Source of the DNA: Streptomyces hygroscopicus
GTDB lineage: Bacteria; Actinomycetota; Actinomycetes; Streptomycetales; Streptomycetaceae
Assembly (NCBI GenBank): GCA_002021875.1
Contig: CP018627.1
Location: forward strand, 8,370,001 to 8,434,000
Reading direction: 5' to 3'
Length of the DNA: 64,000 bases
The notes under the pieces were generated by a model. The model made no database searches. It was not told the origin of the DNA and worked only from the letters and a program-made list of their open reading frames with translations. The position numbers and the translations under genes were made by a program. Below are positions 9,969-18,429 of this stretch, piece by piece (the stretch's first letter is position 1; each line of letters starts with the position of its first letter).

Positions 9969-11891
9969 TCAGGGAGTGGTGATGGTCGGCCGCGGCGGGG
10001 TCGCCATCTTGTTGCCGAGGAAGAAGCTGGGGTGCGGGGGCTGGTTGTAGGCCGTGTTCTGCCAGGCCAGCGCCTCGCGGTACTGCCGGTCGTGCAGCAG
10101 CGTGGTGATCTTCCGGTCGGTCTCGTACGGCGTGGAGTAGATCCGCAGCGCCTTGTTGTCGCTGGTCGGCCAGACCACCTCCTCGCGCCAGTCGCCGAGG
10201 ATGTCGCCGGACAGCGACGGGGTGGCCTTGGTGCCGTTGTTGGAGTGCACCCCGGAGCCGGTGAGCAGCCGGGTGTCACCGGAGGTGCCGTACTTGTCGA
10301 TATGCGTGCCGTCCAGCAGCTCACGCACCGGATCGCCGTCCCACCAGGCCAGGAAGTTGATCGAGGACGGCTTGCGGCCCTTGGCGCCGCCGCCCTCGTC
10401 GCGGATCTGGTCGTCCCGCGCGGACCACATCTCGGCGCCGTCGTTGCCCGCCCAGATGTCGCCGGCCGCTCCGCGTCCGTTGTCGCCGCCCGACGCGGTC
10501 GACCACAGCACCTGGCCGGTGCGGGCGTCGGCGAAGTACGAGCCCGGCTTGGACGAGTCCTCGTCCACCTTGAAGTACTCCAGGCCCGGCCGAGCGGGGT
10601 CGAGGTCGCCGAGGTGGGCGGCGTCGCCGTGGCCGTTCCTGTTGGTCCACAGCGCCGAGCCGTTGTCGTCCACGGCCATCGAGCCGTAGACGATCTCGTC
10701 CCGGCCGTCGCCGTCCACGTCCCCGGTCGCCAGCGCGTGATTGCCCTGGCCGTCGTAGCCCTTACCGGTGTTGGTGGAGCTGTTGGTGTCGAACGTCCAC
10801 TGACGGGTGAGCTGCCCTCCGCTGTACCTCCAGGCGGAGATCACCGTGCGGGTGTAGTAGCCGCGCGCCTCGATCAGCGAGGGGGTGGAGCCGTTGAGAT
10901 ACGCCGTCCCGGCCAGGAAGCGGTCCACGCGGTTGCCGTAGTCATCGCCCCACGAGGAGACGGTGCCGCGCGGCGGGACGTAATCCACCGAGCTCATCGC
11001 GGCGCCCGTGCGCCCGTTGAACATCGTCAGATATTCGGGTCCGCTGAGCACATAGCCGCCGGAGTTGCGGTAGTCGGCGGACGCGCTGCCGATGGTCTTC
11101 CCGGCGCCGTCGACCGTGCCGTCCGCGGTCTTCATCGCGACCTCGGCCTGGCCGTCGCCGTCGTAGTCGTACACCTGGAACTGGGTGTAGTGGGCGCCGG
11201 AGCGGATGTTGCGGCCCAGGTCGATCCGCCACAGCCGCTGCCCCTGCAGGGTGTAGCCGTCCACGACGGTGTTGCCGGTGACGCCCGACTGCGAGTTGTC
11301 CTTGGCGTTGGTCGGCTGCCACTTGAGGACGAAGTCCAGATCGCCGTCGCCGTCGAGGTCGCCCACCGAGGCGTCATTGGCCTCGTAGGTGTAGTCCGAG
11401 CCGCCCGCCGGCGGTGAGATCGGCACATCGTAGTACCCCGGGCGGAACTGGATCGCGCTCGGCGAGGCGGGCTGCTCGACCCCGCCCACGATGGCCCGCA
11501 CGGTGTAGTCCGCGCTGTTGGGGGCGTCCTTGTGGAGGTAGTTGGCCGTGGTGATGGGAGAGGAGTTGACCTTGACGGCGCCCCGGTAGAGGTTGAACGT
11601 CACATCGTTCGGGTCGGTGGCCAGCCAGCGCCAGCTCACCAGGTTGTCATTGCCGCTGTGCACGCTCACCAGCCCCCGGTCCAGCTTCTCCAGCTGGGCC
11701 GCGGCCCTGGTCCCGGCCGCCGGCGCCCCTTTGGTCTCGGCGGCCCCCGAGACGCCCGTCAGAGTGGTGACGGTCAGCGCGCCCGCCACGCAGGCGGCGG
11801 CCAGCATCCGGCCGCGGGCCGGCGTCCTGCGCACCGGGGATCCGGGCGGATGGGCGGGGGGTGGAGTGTGCGAACTGTCCCGAGAGCGCAC
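9969..11891 (-). CDS. Secreted rhamnogalacturonan lyase, family PL11
   Basis: Degrades the rhamnogalacturonan I backbone of pectin. It has 640 residues including a signal sequence (about 30-50, LAAACVAGALTVTTLTG). The mature protein starts LDRGLVSVHSG and has the eight-bladed propeller with Ca-binding DxDGDGxxE/D loops (GDLDGDGDLDFVLKW, YDYDGDGQAEVAMKT, GDVDGDGRDEIVYGS) and WREEVVWPTSDN near the end, all typical of PL11. GTG at 11891 is preceded by GGAGGACCAC at ideal spacing. The frame stays open far upstream, but that part is antisense to glgP. No CBM or fibronectin domain follows. It is divergent from glgP across 138 bases. Confidence 0.95.
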   Translation of the reverse strand: MRSRDSSHTPPPAHPPGSPVRRTPARGRMLAAACVAGALTVTTLTGVSGAAETKGAPAAGTRAAAQLEKLDRGLVSVHSGNDNLVSWRWLATDPNDVTFNLYRGAVKVNSSPITTANYLHKDAPNSADYTVRAIVGGVEQPASPSAIQFRPGYYDVPISPPAGGSDYTYEANDASVGDLDGDGDLDFVLKWQPTNAKDNSQSGVTGNTVVDGYTLQGQRLWRIDLGRNIRSGAHYTQFQVYDYDGDGQAEVAMKTADGTVDGAGKTIGSASADYRNSGGYVLSGPEYLTMFNGRTGAAMSSVDYVPPRGTVSSWGDDYGNRVDRFLAGTAYLNGSTPSLIEARGYYTRTVISAWRYSGGQLTRQWTFDTNSSTNTGKGYDGQGNHALATGDVDGDGRDEIVYGSMAVDDNGSALWTNRNGHGDAAHLGDLDPARPGLEYFKVDEDSSKPGSYFADARTGQVLWSTASGGDNGRGAAGDIWAGNDGAEMWSARDDQIRDEGGGAKGRKPSSINFLAWWDGDPVRELLDGTHIDKYGTSGDTRLLTGSGVHSNNGTKATPSLSGDILGDWREEVVWPTSDNKALRIYSTPYETDRKITTLLHDRQYREALAWQNTAYNQPPHPSFFLGNKMATPPRPTITTP

Positions 11892-12029
11892 GTGGTCCTC
11901 CAAGGCATGGGGGGAAGGTGTGCCCCCTAGTCGCCCCCTTGGCCGGAAAGGTTGCCGCCTTCGGGCCGACTTCTCGGGAGCGGGGCGAAACAGCCGAAAC
12001 GGGGACTCCTCGGCCGCTACCGTCGGAGG

Positions 12030-14609
12030 GTGAAGGCCATTCGTCGATTCAGCGTGCGTCCCGTCCTTCCGGAGCCCCTGCGACCGCTCAACCGGCTGGC
12101 GCGCAATCTGCGCTGGTCCTGGCATCCCGAGACCCGCGAGCTCTTCGAGTCCGTGGACCCCGAGGGATGGCGGGAGTCGGGCGGGGACCCGGTACGGCTG
12201 CTGGGCGCTGTGCCCGTCTCCCGGCTCGCGGACCTCGCCGAGGACCGCTCCTTCCTGCGGCGTCTTACGGCGGCCGCGGACGATCTGCACGACTATCTGA
12301 CCGGTCCACGCTGGTACCAGGGGCGGACCGCCGCACCCTCCGGACTGCCCGCCGCGATCGCCTACTTCTCGCCGGAGTTCGGGATCACCGCCGCCCTGCC
12401 CCAGTACTCGGGCGGGCTGGGCATCCTCGCCGGTGACCACCTCAAGGCCGCCAGCGACCTCGGCGTGCCCCTGATGGGTGTCGGACTGCTCTACCGCCAC
12501 GGCTACTTCCGGCAGTCGCTCTCCCGCGAGGGCTGGCAGCAGGAGCACTATCCGGTCCTGGACCCCGACGAGCTGCCGCTCACCCAGCTGTGCGAGGCGG
12601 ACGGCCGGCCCGTCCGGATCCCGCTCGCCCTGCCCGGCGGCCGTCCCCTCCACGCCCGCGTCTGGCACGCCCAGGTGGGCAGGGTGCCGCTGCTGCTGCT
12701 CGACTCCGATGTGGAGGAGAACGGCCACGGTGAGCGCGAGGTGACCGACCGGCTCTACGGCGGCGGCAGCGAGCACCGGCTGCTGCAGGAGATGCTGCTG
12801 GGCATCGGCGGGGTCCGCGCCGTGCGCGCGTACTGCGGGCTCACCGGCCATCCCGATCCCGAGGTGTTCCACACCAACGAGGGCCACGCCGGATTCCAGG
12901 GCCTGGAGCGCATCCGCGAACTGATCGCCGACGGGGCCGACTTCGGCACCGCCCATGAGGCGGTGCGGGCCGGGACCGTCTTCACCACCCACACCCCCGT
13001 GCCCGCCGGTATCGACCGCTTCGACCGCGAGCTGGTCGCCCGCCACTTCGGCGACGACGCCGAGCTGCCGGGAATCGAGGTCGAGCGGGTCCTCGCGCTC
13101 GGCATGGAGACCTACCCCGGCGGTGAGCCCAACCTCTTCAACATGGCGGTGATGGGGCTGCGCCTGGCCCAGCGCGCCAACGGGGTGTCCACCCTGCACG
13201 GCCGCGTCAGCCGGGAGATGTTCGCCGGGCTCTGGCCCGGTTTCGACCCCGAGGAGGTGCCCATCACCTCCATCACCAACGGGGTGCACGCACCCACCTG
13301 GACGGCCCCCGAGGTCACCCGGCTCGGCGCCCGCCAGTTCGGCCACCTGCCCGACGCCGAGCTGTGGGAGCTGCGCCGCACCCTGCGCAAGCGGCTGGTC
13401 ACGGAGGTCCGGCAGCGGCTGTACGACTCCTGGCGGCAGCGCGGCGCGGGCACCGCCGAGCTCGGCTGGATCGACGGGGTGCTCGACCCCGGCGTCCTCA
13501 CCATCGGCTTCGCCCGCCGCGTCCCCTCCTACAAGCGGCTCACTCTGATGCTGCGCGACCCGGACCGGCTGATGGAGCTGCTGCTCCACCCCGAGCGGCC
13601 GATCCAGATCGTCGTCGCGGGCAAGGCCCACCCGGCGGACGACGGCGGCAAGCGCCTGGTCCAGGAACTCGTCCGCTTCGCCGACGACCCCCGGGTGCGC
13701 CACCGCCTGGTCTTCCTGCCCGACTACGGCATGGGCATGGCCCAGCAGCTCTACCCCGGCTGCGACGTCTGGCTCAACAACCCGCTGCGCCCGCTGGAGG
13801 CATGCGGCACCAGCGGCATGAAGGCCGCCCTGAACGGCTGTCTCAACCTCTCCGTCCTCGACGGCTGGTGGGACGAGTGGTACGACCCGGACTTCGGCTG
13901 GGCCATCCCCACCGCCGACGGCGACGCCATCGACGAGACCCGCCGCGACGACCTGGAGGCCACCGCCCTCTACGACCTGCTGGAACGGCGGATCGCCCCG
14001 CGCTTCTACGACCGCGGACCGGCCGGCCTCCCCGGCCGCTGGATCGACATGGTCCGCCGCACCCTCACCACCCTCGGCCCCAAGGTCCTCGCGGGCCGCA
14101 TGGTGCGCGAATACGTCGAGCGGCTCTACGCCCCGGCCGCCCGCTCCCACCGCGCGCTGGACCCGATGGCAGCAGCCGAACTGGCCACCTGGAAGTCCCG
14201 GATCCGCGACGCCTGGCCGGGCGTCACCGTCGACCACGTCGAGGCCCAGCTCACCCCACCCGCCCCCGGCGGCGCCGCCGAACTCGGCTCGACGCTCTCC
14301 CTGCGGGTCCGGGTGCGCCTCGCCGGACTGGCCCCGGCGGACGTGGAGGTCCAGGCGGTGGCGGGCCGGGTCGACGACACCGACCGCATCACCGACGCCA
14401 CCCACGTCCCCCTCAAACCCACCACGGGCCCCGACGCCGAAGGCCGCCGCCTCTACGAAGGCCCCCTGGCCCTCGACCGCACCGGCCCCTTCGGCTACAC
14501 GGTCCGCATCCTCCCCACCCACCACCTCCTGGCCTCCGCAGCCGAGTTGGGCCTCACCGCGCTGCCCGGCGATTCCATGACCGAGGCGGCGGGAGTCCTG
14601 ATGCGTTGA
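12030..14609 (+). CDS. glgP: Alpha-glucan (glycogen) phosphorylase, GT35
   Basis: Releases glucose-1-phosphate from alpha-1,4-glucans, using PLP. The protein has 859 residues from this start. It shows the actinobacterial N-terminus KAIRRFSVRPVLPEPL, SPEFGITAALPQYSGGLGIL, VFHTNEGHAGF, GFARRVPSYKR, and the PLP-lysine motif EACGTSGMKA with K598. GTG 12030 is chosen because homologues start at this KAIRRF. GGAGG lies too close to serve it well, so the mRNA may be leaderless or start slightly upstream; the frame is open to ATG 11952. In other streptomycetes glgP neighbours glgE; here about 5 kb of exoenzyme genes separates them. Confidence 0.95.
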   Translation: MKAIRRFSVRPVLPEPLRPLNRLARNLRWSWHPETRELFESVDPEGWRESGGDPVRLLGAVPVSRLADLAEDRSFLRRLTAAADDLHDYLTGPRWYQGRTAAPSGLPAAIAYFSPEFGITAALPQYSGGLGILAGDHLKAASDLGVPLMGVGLLYRHGYFRQSLSREGWQQEHYPVLDPDELPLTQLCEADGRPVRIPLALPGGRPLHARVWHAQVGRVPLLLLDSDVEENGHGEREVTDRLYGGGSEHRLLQEMLLGIGGVRAVRAYCGLTGHPDPEVFHTNEGHAGFQGLERIRELIADGADFGTAHEAVRAGTVFTTHTPVPAGIDRFDRELVARHFGDDAELPGIEVERVLALGMETYPGGEPNLFNMAVMGLRLAQRANGVSTLHGRVSREMFAGLWPGFDPEEVPITSITNGVHAPTWTAPEVTRLGARQFGHLPDAELWELRRTLRKRLVTEVRQRLYDSWRQRGAGTAELGWIDGVLDPGVLTIGFARRVPSYKRLTLMLRDPDRLMELLLHPERPIQIVVAGKAHPADDGGKRLVQELVRFADDPRVRHRLVFLPDYGMGMAQQLYPGCDVWLNNPLRPLEACGTSGMKAALNGCLNLSVLDGWWDEWYDPDFGWAIPTADGDAIDETRRDDLEATALYDLLERRIAPRFYDRGPAGLPGRWIDMVRRTLTTLGPKVLAGRMVREYVERLYAPAARSHRALDPMAAAELATWKSRIRDAWPGVTVDHVEAQLTPPAPGGAAELGSTLSLRVRVRLAGLAPADVEVQAVAGRVDDTDRITDATHVPLKPTTGPDAEGRRLYEGPLALDRTGPFGYTVRILPTHHLLASAAELGLTALPGDSMTEAAGVLMR

Positions 14610-14689
14610 GCCTTCGGCGGCTAAACTGACCGTGGACCGTCCGGCACGGGGGAGAGTGCCATCCCATGCCCGACGTCTCGGGGTGCACG

Positions 14690-14722
14690 AAAAAAGCCGG
14701 CCGCCGCCTATGCGGTGGCCGG
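14690..14722 (-). terminator. Strong Rho-independent terminator (minus-strand transcripts)
   Basis: An 11-bp stem (one G-U pair) with loop ATAG lies at 14697-14722. On the minus strand it is followed directly by six U (A-run 14690-14695). This is a textbook intrinsic terminator, rare in such GC-rich DNA. The nearest minus-strand gene ends about 300 bases upstream at 15029. It also protects glgP from antisense transcription. Confidence 0.85.
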
Positions 14723-14782
14723 AATTGCCGACGGTCCCGGAGGGCGATGCTCTCCGTCTGTTCGTATTGAGATCTTGGACGT

Positions 14783-14836
14783 CGGCAGGACCTCAGCTGA
14801 CCACCGCAAGAGGTGGTCGGGCTGAGCTGCCTGCCG
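14783..14836 (+). repeat. Imperfect inverted repeat in the leader of the small membrane gene
   Basis: Arms CGGCAGG...CTCAGC..GACCACC (from 14783) and GGTGGTC..GCTGAG..CCTGCCG (to 14836) pair around the loop GCAAGA at 14806-14811. The long hairpin lies 40 bases before the start of the 51-residue membrane protein. There is no U-run. It could be a regulatory leader or a mobile-element end; its function is unknown. Confidence 0.5.
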
Positions 14837-14876
14837 GGCCATCGGTTCGACCACCCGATCGAAGGGTTGAGAACTG

Positions 14877-15032
14877 GTGGACTGGGACACCGTCACCCTG
14901 CTCGTCCTCGCGGCCTTCGGCCTCGCCGGACTGATACTGACCCTGTCAGCAGAGCTCCTGTCCAAGATCCCGGCCGTCATCGAGGCATGGCGCCGGGTCC
15001 GGGCCACCTGGCGCGGAGGCGACGATGGCTAG
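14877..15032 (+). CDS. Small single-span membrane protein (51 aa)
   Basis: GTG at 14877 opens a 51-residue protein starting VDWDTVTLLVLAAFGLAG. One hydrophobic helix spans about residues 5-26, followed by an amphipathic basic part (IPAVIEAWRRVRATWR) and an acidic end GGDDG. No known domain is recognised. The codon bias fits coding sequence and the protein looks designed: a short outside tail, one TM helix and a positive inside. Its TAG stop is interlocked with the stop of the convergent gene 15029-15217 in a shared CTAG. It sits at the left edge of a patch of small regulatory genes. Confidence 0.65.
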   Translation: MDWDTVTLLVLAAFGLAGLILTLSAELLSKIPAVIEAWRRVRATWRGGDDG

Positions 15033-15217
15033 GCAGCCAGGTCAGGGCCGAGCGAGGCGGCGGTGGCCGGGGCGAGCCACACGAGCTGGGCGGTGACTCC
15101 GTCCCGGGAGAACCACGCCTCCACCCGCTCCGGCGAGGCCAGCACCAACCGCTGCCCCGGGCCGACCACTTCGGTACGTCCCTCCTCGTAGGCCATGCCC
15201 CATGCCGCGATCTCCAC
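15029..15217 (-). CDS. Small protein of unknown function (62 aa)
   Basis: GTG at 15217 has GGAGAAGCC upstream with 6-7 base spacing. The product contains WGMAYEEGRTEVV, GPGQRLVLASPERVEAWF and GVTAQLVWLAP, a compact beta-rich pattern that looks like a genuine conserved Streptomyces small protein, though I cannot name a family. Its start abuts the break where the plus-strand XRE gene loses its N-terminus, so it too may be a remnant of a longer gene. A strong terminator for this strand lies at 14690-14722. ATG 15196 is an alternative start. Confidence 0.55.
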   Translation of the reverse strand: MEIAAWGMAYEEGRTEVVGPGQRLVLASPERVEAWFSRDGVTAQLVWLAPATAASLGPDLAA

Positions 15218-15225
15218 GTCGGCTT

Positions 15226-15958
15226 CTCCGGTGTCCTCAACATCGAGACTGGACGCTTCGGCCTCAGCGAGCGCAGCATCCGCACCTTGGCCGGGAACTA
15301 CGCATGCGGCGACGAGGCCCTGATCGCCGCGCTCATCGCCATGACCGGCAAGCGGAAGCGCGGCTGGTGGGAGGAGTACCGGGAGCTGCTGTCTCCCGGA
15401 CAGCTCGACCTGGCCGAGTTGGAACACCACGCGGCGGCATTGGCGCTGGCTACCGTGCTCCACATCCCGGGCCTGCTCCAGACCGTCGATCACGCCCGTG
15501 CCGTCTTCGCCGAAGGGGTGCCCGTGCTCCCGCCGCCGGATGTAGAAGACCGCGTCTCGCACCGCATCAAGCGACAACGCATCCTCTATGGCGAAAGTCC
15601 CACACCGTGCAAGGCGGTGATCCACGAGGCCGCCCTCCGTATGCCCTTCGGCGGGCCACAAACGTCCCGAGCGCAGCTCAGGCACTTGCTTTACATGAGC
15701 GAACGGGATCGCATCACAATCCGGGTGGTCCCGTTCCGTAACGGCACGTTTGCCGGGTCCGGCCAGTCGATCAACTACTTCTCCGGCCCCGTACCCCAAC
15801 TCGACACGATCCTGTTGGAACAGGCGCACGGCTCCCTCCTGCTCGACGCGGAAGCCCAGTTGCAGAAGTATCGGTTGGTGATCGGCAAGATGGAGGCCAT
15901 CGCTCTGGAGCCGGATGAGTCCCGCGACTTCATCCATGGCCTCATCCAGGAACTGTGA
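15226..15958 (+). pseudogene. XRE-family regulator with DUF5753, truncated at the 5' end
   Basis: From LNIETGRFGLSERSIRTLA onward this is a standard Streptomyces HTH-DUF5753 regulator: NYACGDEALI, GWWEEYRELL, IPGLLQT, RIKRQRILYGE, IRVVPFRNG and a normal C-terminus. Full-length relatives have about 30 more residues carrying helices 1-3 of the HTH. Here that stretch is absent: upstream in this frame is unrelated Arg/Pro-rich nonsense that is antisense to the gene at 15029-15217. No ATG or GTG lies at the break. So the DNA-binding start has been replaced by a rearrangement near 15217-15230. A shortened protein could start at an internal Met but would lack DNA recognition. Confidence 0.7.
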
Positions 15959-15971
15959 CAAGGAGCAGCAC

Positions 15972-16172
15972 GTGAACCCGGTGTCATGGCGGCAGTCCTC
16001 CTACTGCCAGGAATCAGCCTCGTGCGTGAACGTCGCAGAAGGGGAGCACAACACGATATTGCTCCGCGAGAGCGAGCAGCCCGATGCCATCTTGTCGACT
16101 ACCCGGGCGCGCCTGAGAGCCTTCATACGCGCCGTCAAGGCGGGCCGATTTGACCATTTCCCCGAGTCCTGA
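15972..16172 (+). CDS. DUF397 domain protein
   Basis: A 66-residue protein. The DUF397 pattern is clear: SWRQSSYC, CVNVAE, ILLRES and FIRAVKAGRFD near the end. Family members pair with HTH-DUF5753 (WhiJ/BldB-type) regulators and modulate development or antibiotic production; biochemical function is not settled. GTG 15972 follows AAGGAGCAGCAC and lies 13 bases after the truncated XRE gene, the usual operon order. With its partner broken, it may be orphaned or may serve the intact XRE at 17048. Confidence 0.85.
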   Translation: MNPVSWRQSSYCQESASCVNVAEGEHNTILLRESEQPDAILSTTRARLRAFIRAVKAGRFDHFPES

Positions 16173-16236
16173 TTCGCGCGCCTGCTTCGGCGCCTCTGCG
16201 CCCTTGACCGGGCTTTCACGCGAGCGGAGAGTCGTC

Positions 16237-16536
16237 GTGTCGGTGAGCGACTCGGCACAGGAGGCGGCCGTGGCACTAAGGTTCTTGGGGATCTACCCGA
16301 ACACTCCGAACGACGGCTCGCCCACCATTTGGCTGGACGAGGATTCCGGTGATCTAGTCATCCAGTCGTGGAAGGCGGACGACGCAACGCTCAGGCAGTG
16401 CCAGGAGGTGGGGTCGGTTCCTGGTCACACAACCGACGTGCCCGACCACGAGACGGTGATCCGACTCCCGGCAAACATGCGCCAGTTCATCCCTCAGCCT
16501 GATAGCGAGGTCAAAAGTGGCAACGGCGGTACGTGA
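16237..16536 (+). CDS. Conserved hypothetical protein (99 aa) upstream of DUF6879 gene
   Basis: The GTG at 16237 follows GCGGAGAG. The product contains VALRFLGIYPNTPNDGSPTIW, a stretch of small acidic beta segments (DEDSGDLVIQSWKAD) and ETVIRLPANMRQFI. I do not recognise a named domain. Such proteins commonly sit directly before a DUF6879 gene and an XRE regulator in streptomycetes (recollection), and this one overlaps the DUF6879 start by 20 bases, implying coupled translation. It probably acts in the same regulatory module. Confidence 0.7.
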   Translation: MSVSDSAQEAAVALRFLGIYPNTPNDGSPTIWLDEDSGDLVIQSWKADDATLRQCQEVGSVPGHTTDVPDHETVIRLPANMRQFIPQPDSEVKSGNGGT

Positions 16537-17032
16537 AGCTCTGGCTTCCGCGCGGCGTTCGGCAGTTCATCTGGAGCTGCGCGACATCTACACGCCCGAC
16601 GACCCTGATTTCGCCGACTGGCGCGCCGGTGTGCACTTCGACCCCGTCGAGCGGTGGCGAAGCTGGTTCGACGTGGTGGTGGCAACCACGGCCCGAGGCG
16701 TTCGGATGAGGCGGGCCCGTATCGTCTCCGAACCCGTCAGCGAATACATCAAGTTCGAGTACGACGTGACTGGGCGCCACAACATCGCGGCTGGCGAAGA
16801 GGTCCGGTGGCTGCCTCGAAGGAAGGCGGCAGATCTGGCCCTGCCGGGTGCGGACTGCTGGGTCATCGACGATGAGATCGTGATCTTCAATCACTTCGAT
16901 GGCAACGGCAACTGGGACCCTGCGACGAGTATGGATGTGCGGACCGAACCCGCAGTGGCAAAACTGTGTGGATCGGCGTTCGAGGCCGTCTGGGAGCGTG
17001 CCGTACCGCATGCGGAGTACAGGCCGATTTGA
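16517..17032 (+). CDS. DUF6879 family protein
   Basis: A 171-residue cytoplasmic protein. It has HLELRDIYTPDD, FADWRAG, RIVSEPVSEYIKFEYDVT and WVIDDEIVIFNHF, a pattern I recognise as DUF6879, a family regularly encoded beside XRE-DUF5753 regulators. Molecular function is unknown. GTG 16517 lies inside the end of the preceding gene, with GCGAGG upstream. The XRE gene follows after 15 bases. No membrane segment or signal is seen. Confidence 0.75.
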   Translation: MATAVREALASARRSAVHLELRDIYTPDDPDFADWRAGVHFDPVERWRSWFDVVVATTARGVRMRRARIVSEPVSEYIKFEYDVTGRHNIAAGEEVRWLPRRKAADLALPGADCWVIDDEIVIFNHFDGNGNWDPATSMDVRTEPAVAKLCGSAFEAVWERAVPHAEYRPI

Positions 17033-17047
17033 GCGAAACCGTTGGCC

Positions 17048-17896
17048 ATGTCCGCGTCTCCTTCGTCCAGCGCACAACAGGCGCGACAAGCCCTTGGCGC
17101 TCGCCTTGGTGAGATCCGCGATGACGCGGGGCTGACCGGGCGAGCGCTCGCCGCTCTCTGCGGTTGGCACCCGTCCAAAATCAGCAAGATCGAGCATGCC
17201 AAGACCTCCCCTTCGCCGGACGACATCCGGTCCTGGGCAGAACATTGCGGTGTGCCGGAACAGACGGCAGATCTGATCGCGTCGCTCCGCACTGCGCAAG
17301 GTATGTGGGTTGAGTGGCGCCGTATGGAGCGGGCGGGCCTCCGTCGCGCTCAAGAGGAGCGTCTGCCGCTGTACGAGCGCACCGCTCGCTTTCGGGTCTA
17401 TTCATCCTGGCTGATCCCTGGGCTGATCCAGACTCGCGCATATACGACGGCGGCGCTGTGTGCCATCCGTGAGCGCCGTGGGCTTGTGGATGACGTCGAG
17501 GCTGCCGTGGCCATCCGTATGCAACGTCAACGTTTGTTGCATACCAGCGAGCGTCGTTTCGCCTTCCTCATCGAGGAGTCCGTATTGCGCTCTGGTATCG
17601 GAGGCTCGGAGACGATGGCAGAGCAACTCGCACACCTCCTTGCCATCAGTTCGCTGGCCAACGTCAGCGTGGGCGTGGTTCCCATGCGGCCGGATCGGGT
17701 TCGCTGGCCGGTCGAGAGTTTCTGGATCTTTGACGTGTCCGAGGTCAATGTCGAGCTGGTTTCCGGCTTCCTGACGGTCACCCAGCCAGGCGAGATCGCG
17801 ATGTATGCCCAGGCTTTCGGTGAGCTGACCGAACATGCGGTCTACGGTGCGGCGGCACGAGCGCTTATCTCCTCGGCGGCTGGCTCGCTCGGCTGA
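17048..17896 (+). CDS. XRE-family HTH regulator with DUF5753
   Basis: An intact regulator of 282 residues. The N-terminal HTH reads LGEIRDDAGLTGRALAALCG then WHPSKISKIEHAK (about 15-48). The DUF5753 effector domain follows with ERTARFRVYSSWLIPGLIQT, AVAIRMQRQRLL, FLIEESVLR and SVGVVPMRPD. Family: WhiJ-type regulators working with DUF397 or DUF6879 partners. The ATG at 17048 is taken; an in-frame TTG six bases earlier is possible and the ribosome-binding site is weak. Compared with the truncated regulator at 15226 it retains the full HTH, so it is the likely functional DNA-binding protein of this patch. Confidence 0.9.
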   Translation: MSASPSSSAQQARQALGARLGEIRDDAGLTGRALAALCGWHPSKISKIEHAKTSPSPDDIRSWAEHCGVPEQTADLIASLRTAQGMWVEWRRMERAGLRRAQEERLPLYERTARFRVYSSWLIPGLIQTRAYTTAALCAIRERRGLVDDVEAAVAIRMQRQRLLHTSERRFAFLIEESVLRSGIGGSETMAEQLAHLLAISSLANVSVGVVPMRPDRVRWPVESFWIFDVSEVNVELVSGFLTVTQPGEIAMYAQAFGELTEHAVYGAAARALISSAAGSLG

Positions 17897-17988
17897 GATC
17901 CCCGAGCAACTTCGAGCAACCTCGTTGAGCAGGCATTGATTCGCTCCGTAGCGTCTCCGTCACTCACACTCGCGGGGAGCTGCGTGCC

Positions 17989-18300
17989 ATGAAAATCACC
18001 GAAGAACACATCGACGCCATGCGCTCCGCACGTCACCGGTCGGCCAGAGCCGAAGCGAGGGCGGTCGCCGAACTGCTGCGACAAGCTCTGGGCCGTCTCG
18101 GCTTCACCCCGGATGTGGCCATGCCGCACGGCGAAAAGGACGATGCCCTGTTCTGGCCCGTCCTGCGGGGCGAGGTGACGGTCTCGGGCCACCCCATGGT
18201 CGCCCTCGGCCGTATCCCGCTCGGCAGTGCGGACCGGCTCGCGGAAATCCTCATGCGTGCCGCTCTGGAGGAGCAGACCAAGAAGGCCACCACTCGGTGA
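17989..18300 (+). CDS. Hypothetical protein (103 aa)
   Basis: ATG 17989 follows GGGGAGCTGC. The N-terminal half is an amphipathic helix rich in Ala, Arg and Glu (IDAMRSARHRSARAEARAVAELLRQ). The middle has GFTPDVAMPHGEKDDALFW, and the C-terminal half reads VALGRIPLGSADRLAEIL. No named family is recognised. It follows the XRE regulator after 92 bases and precedes two TTA-containing small genes. Confidence 0.6.
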   Translation: MKITEEHIDAMRSARHRSARAEARAVAELLRQALGRLGFTPDVAMPHGEKDDALFWPVLRGEVTVSGHPMVALGRIPLGSADRLAEILMRAALEEQTKKATTR

Positions 18301-18429
18301 GCCGTCTCTGAGACCCCCGTCCCGGCTGGACCGGAGCCCTGGCAGGTCGAGCCCAGCGCGGAACGGGTGCATGTGCACGACGGCGCGAGGAAAGCCCTCG
18401 CGTCGGCAGCACCGAAGGGAATCATCTCG

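Noticed and set aside
11892..14525. Upstream continuation of the rhamnogalacturonan lyase frame
   Set aside because: The frame is open only because it is antisense to glgP; a GTG with a perfect ribosome-binding site and signal peptide at 11891 marks the true start.
15259..15961. Minus-strand frame opposite the truncated XRE regulator as one long gene ending at 15029
   Set aside because: Only the last 62 codons look protein-like and have their own ribosome-binding site; the rest is the complement of the DUF5753 coding sequence.
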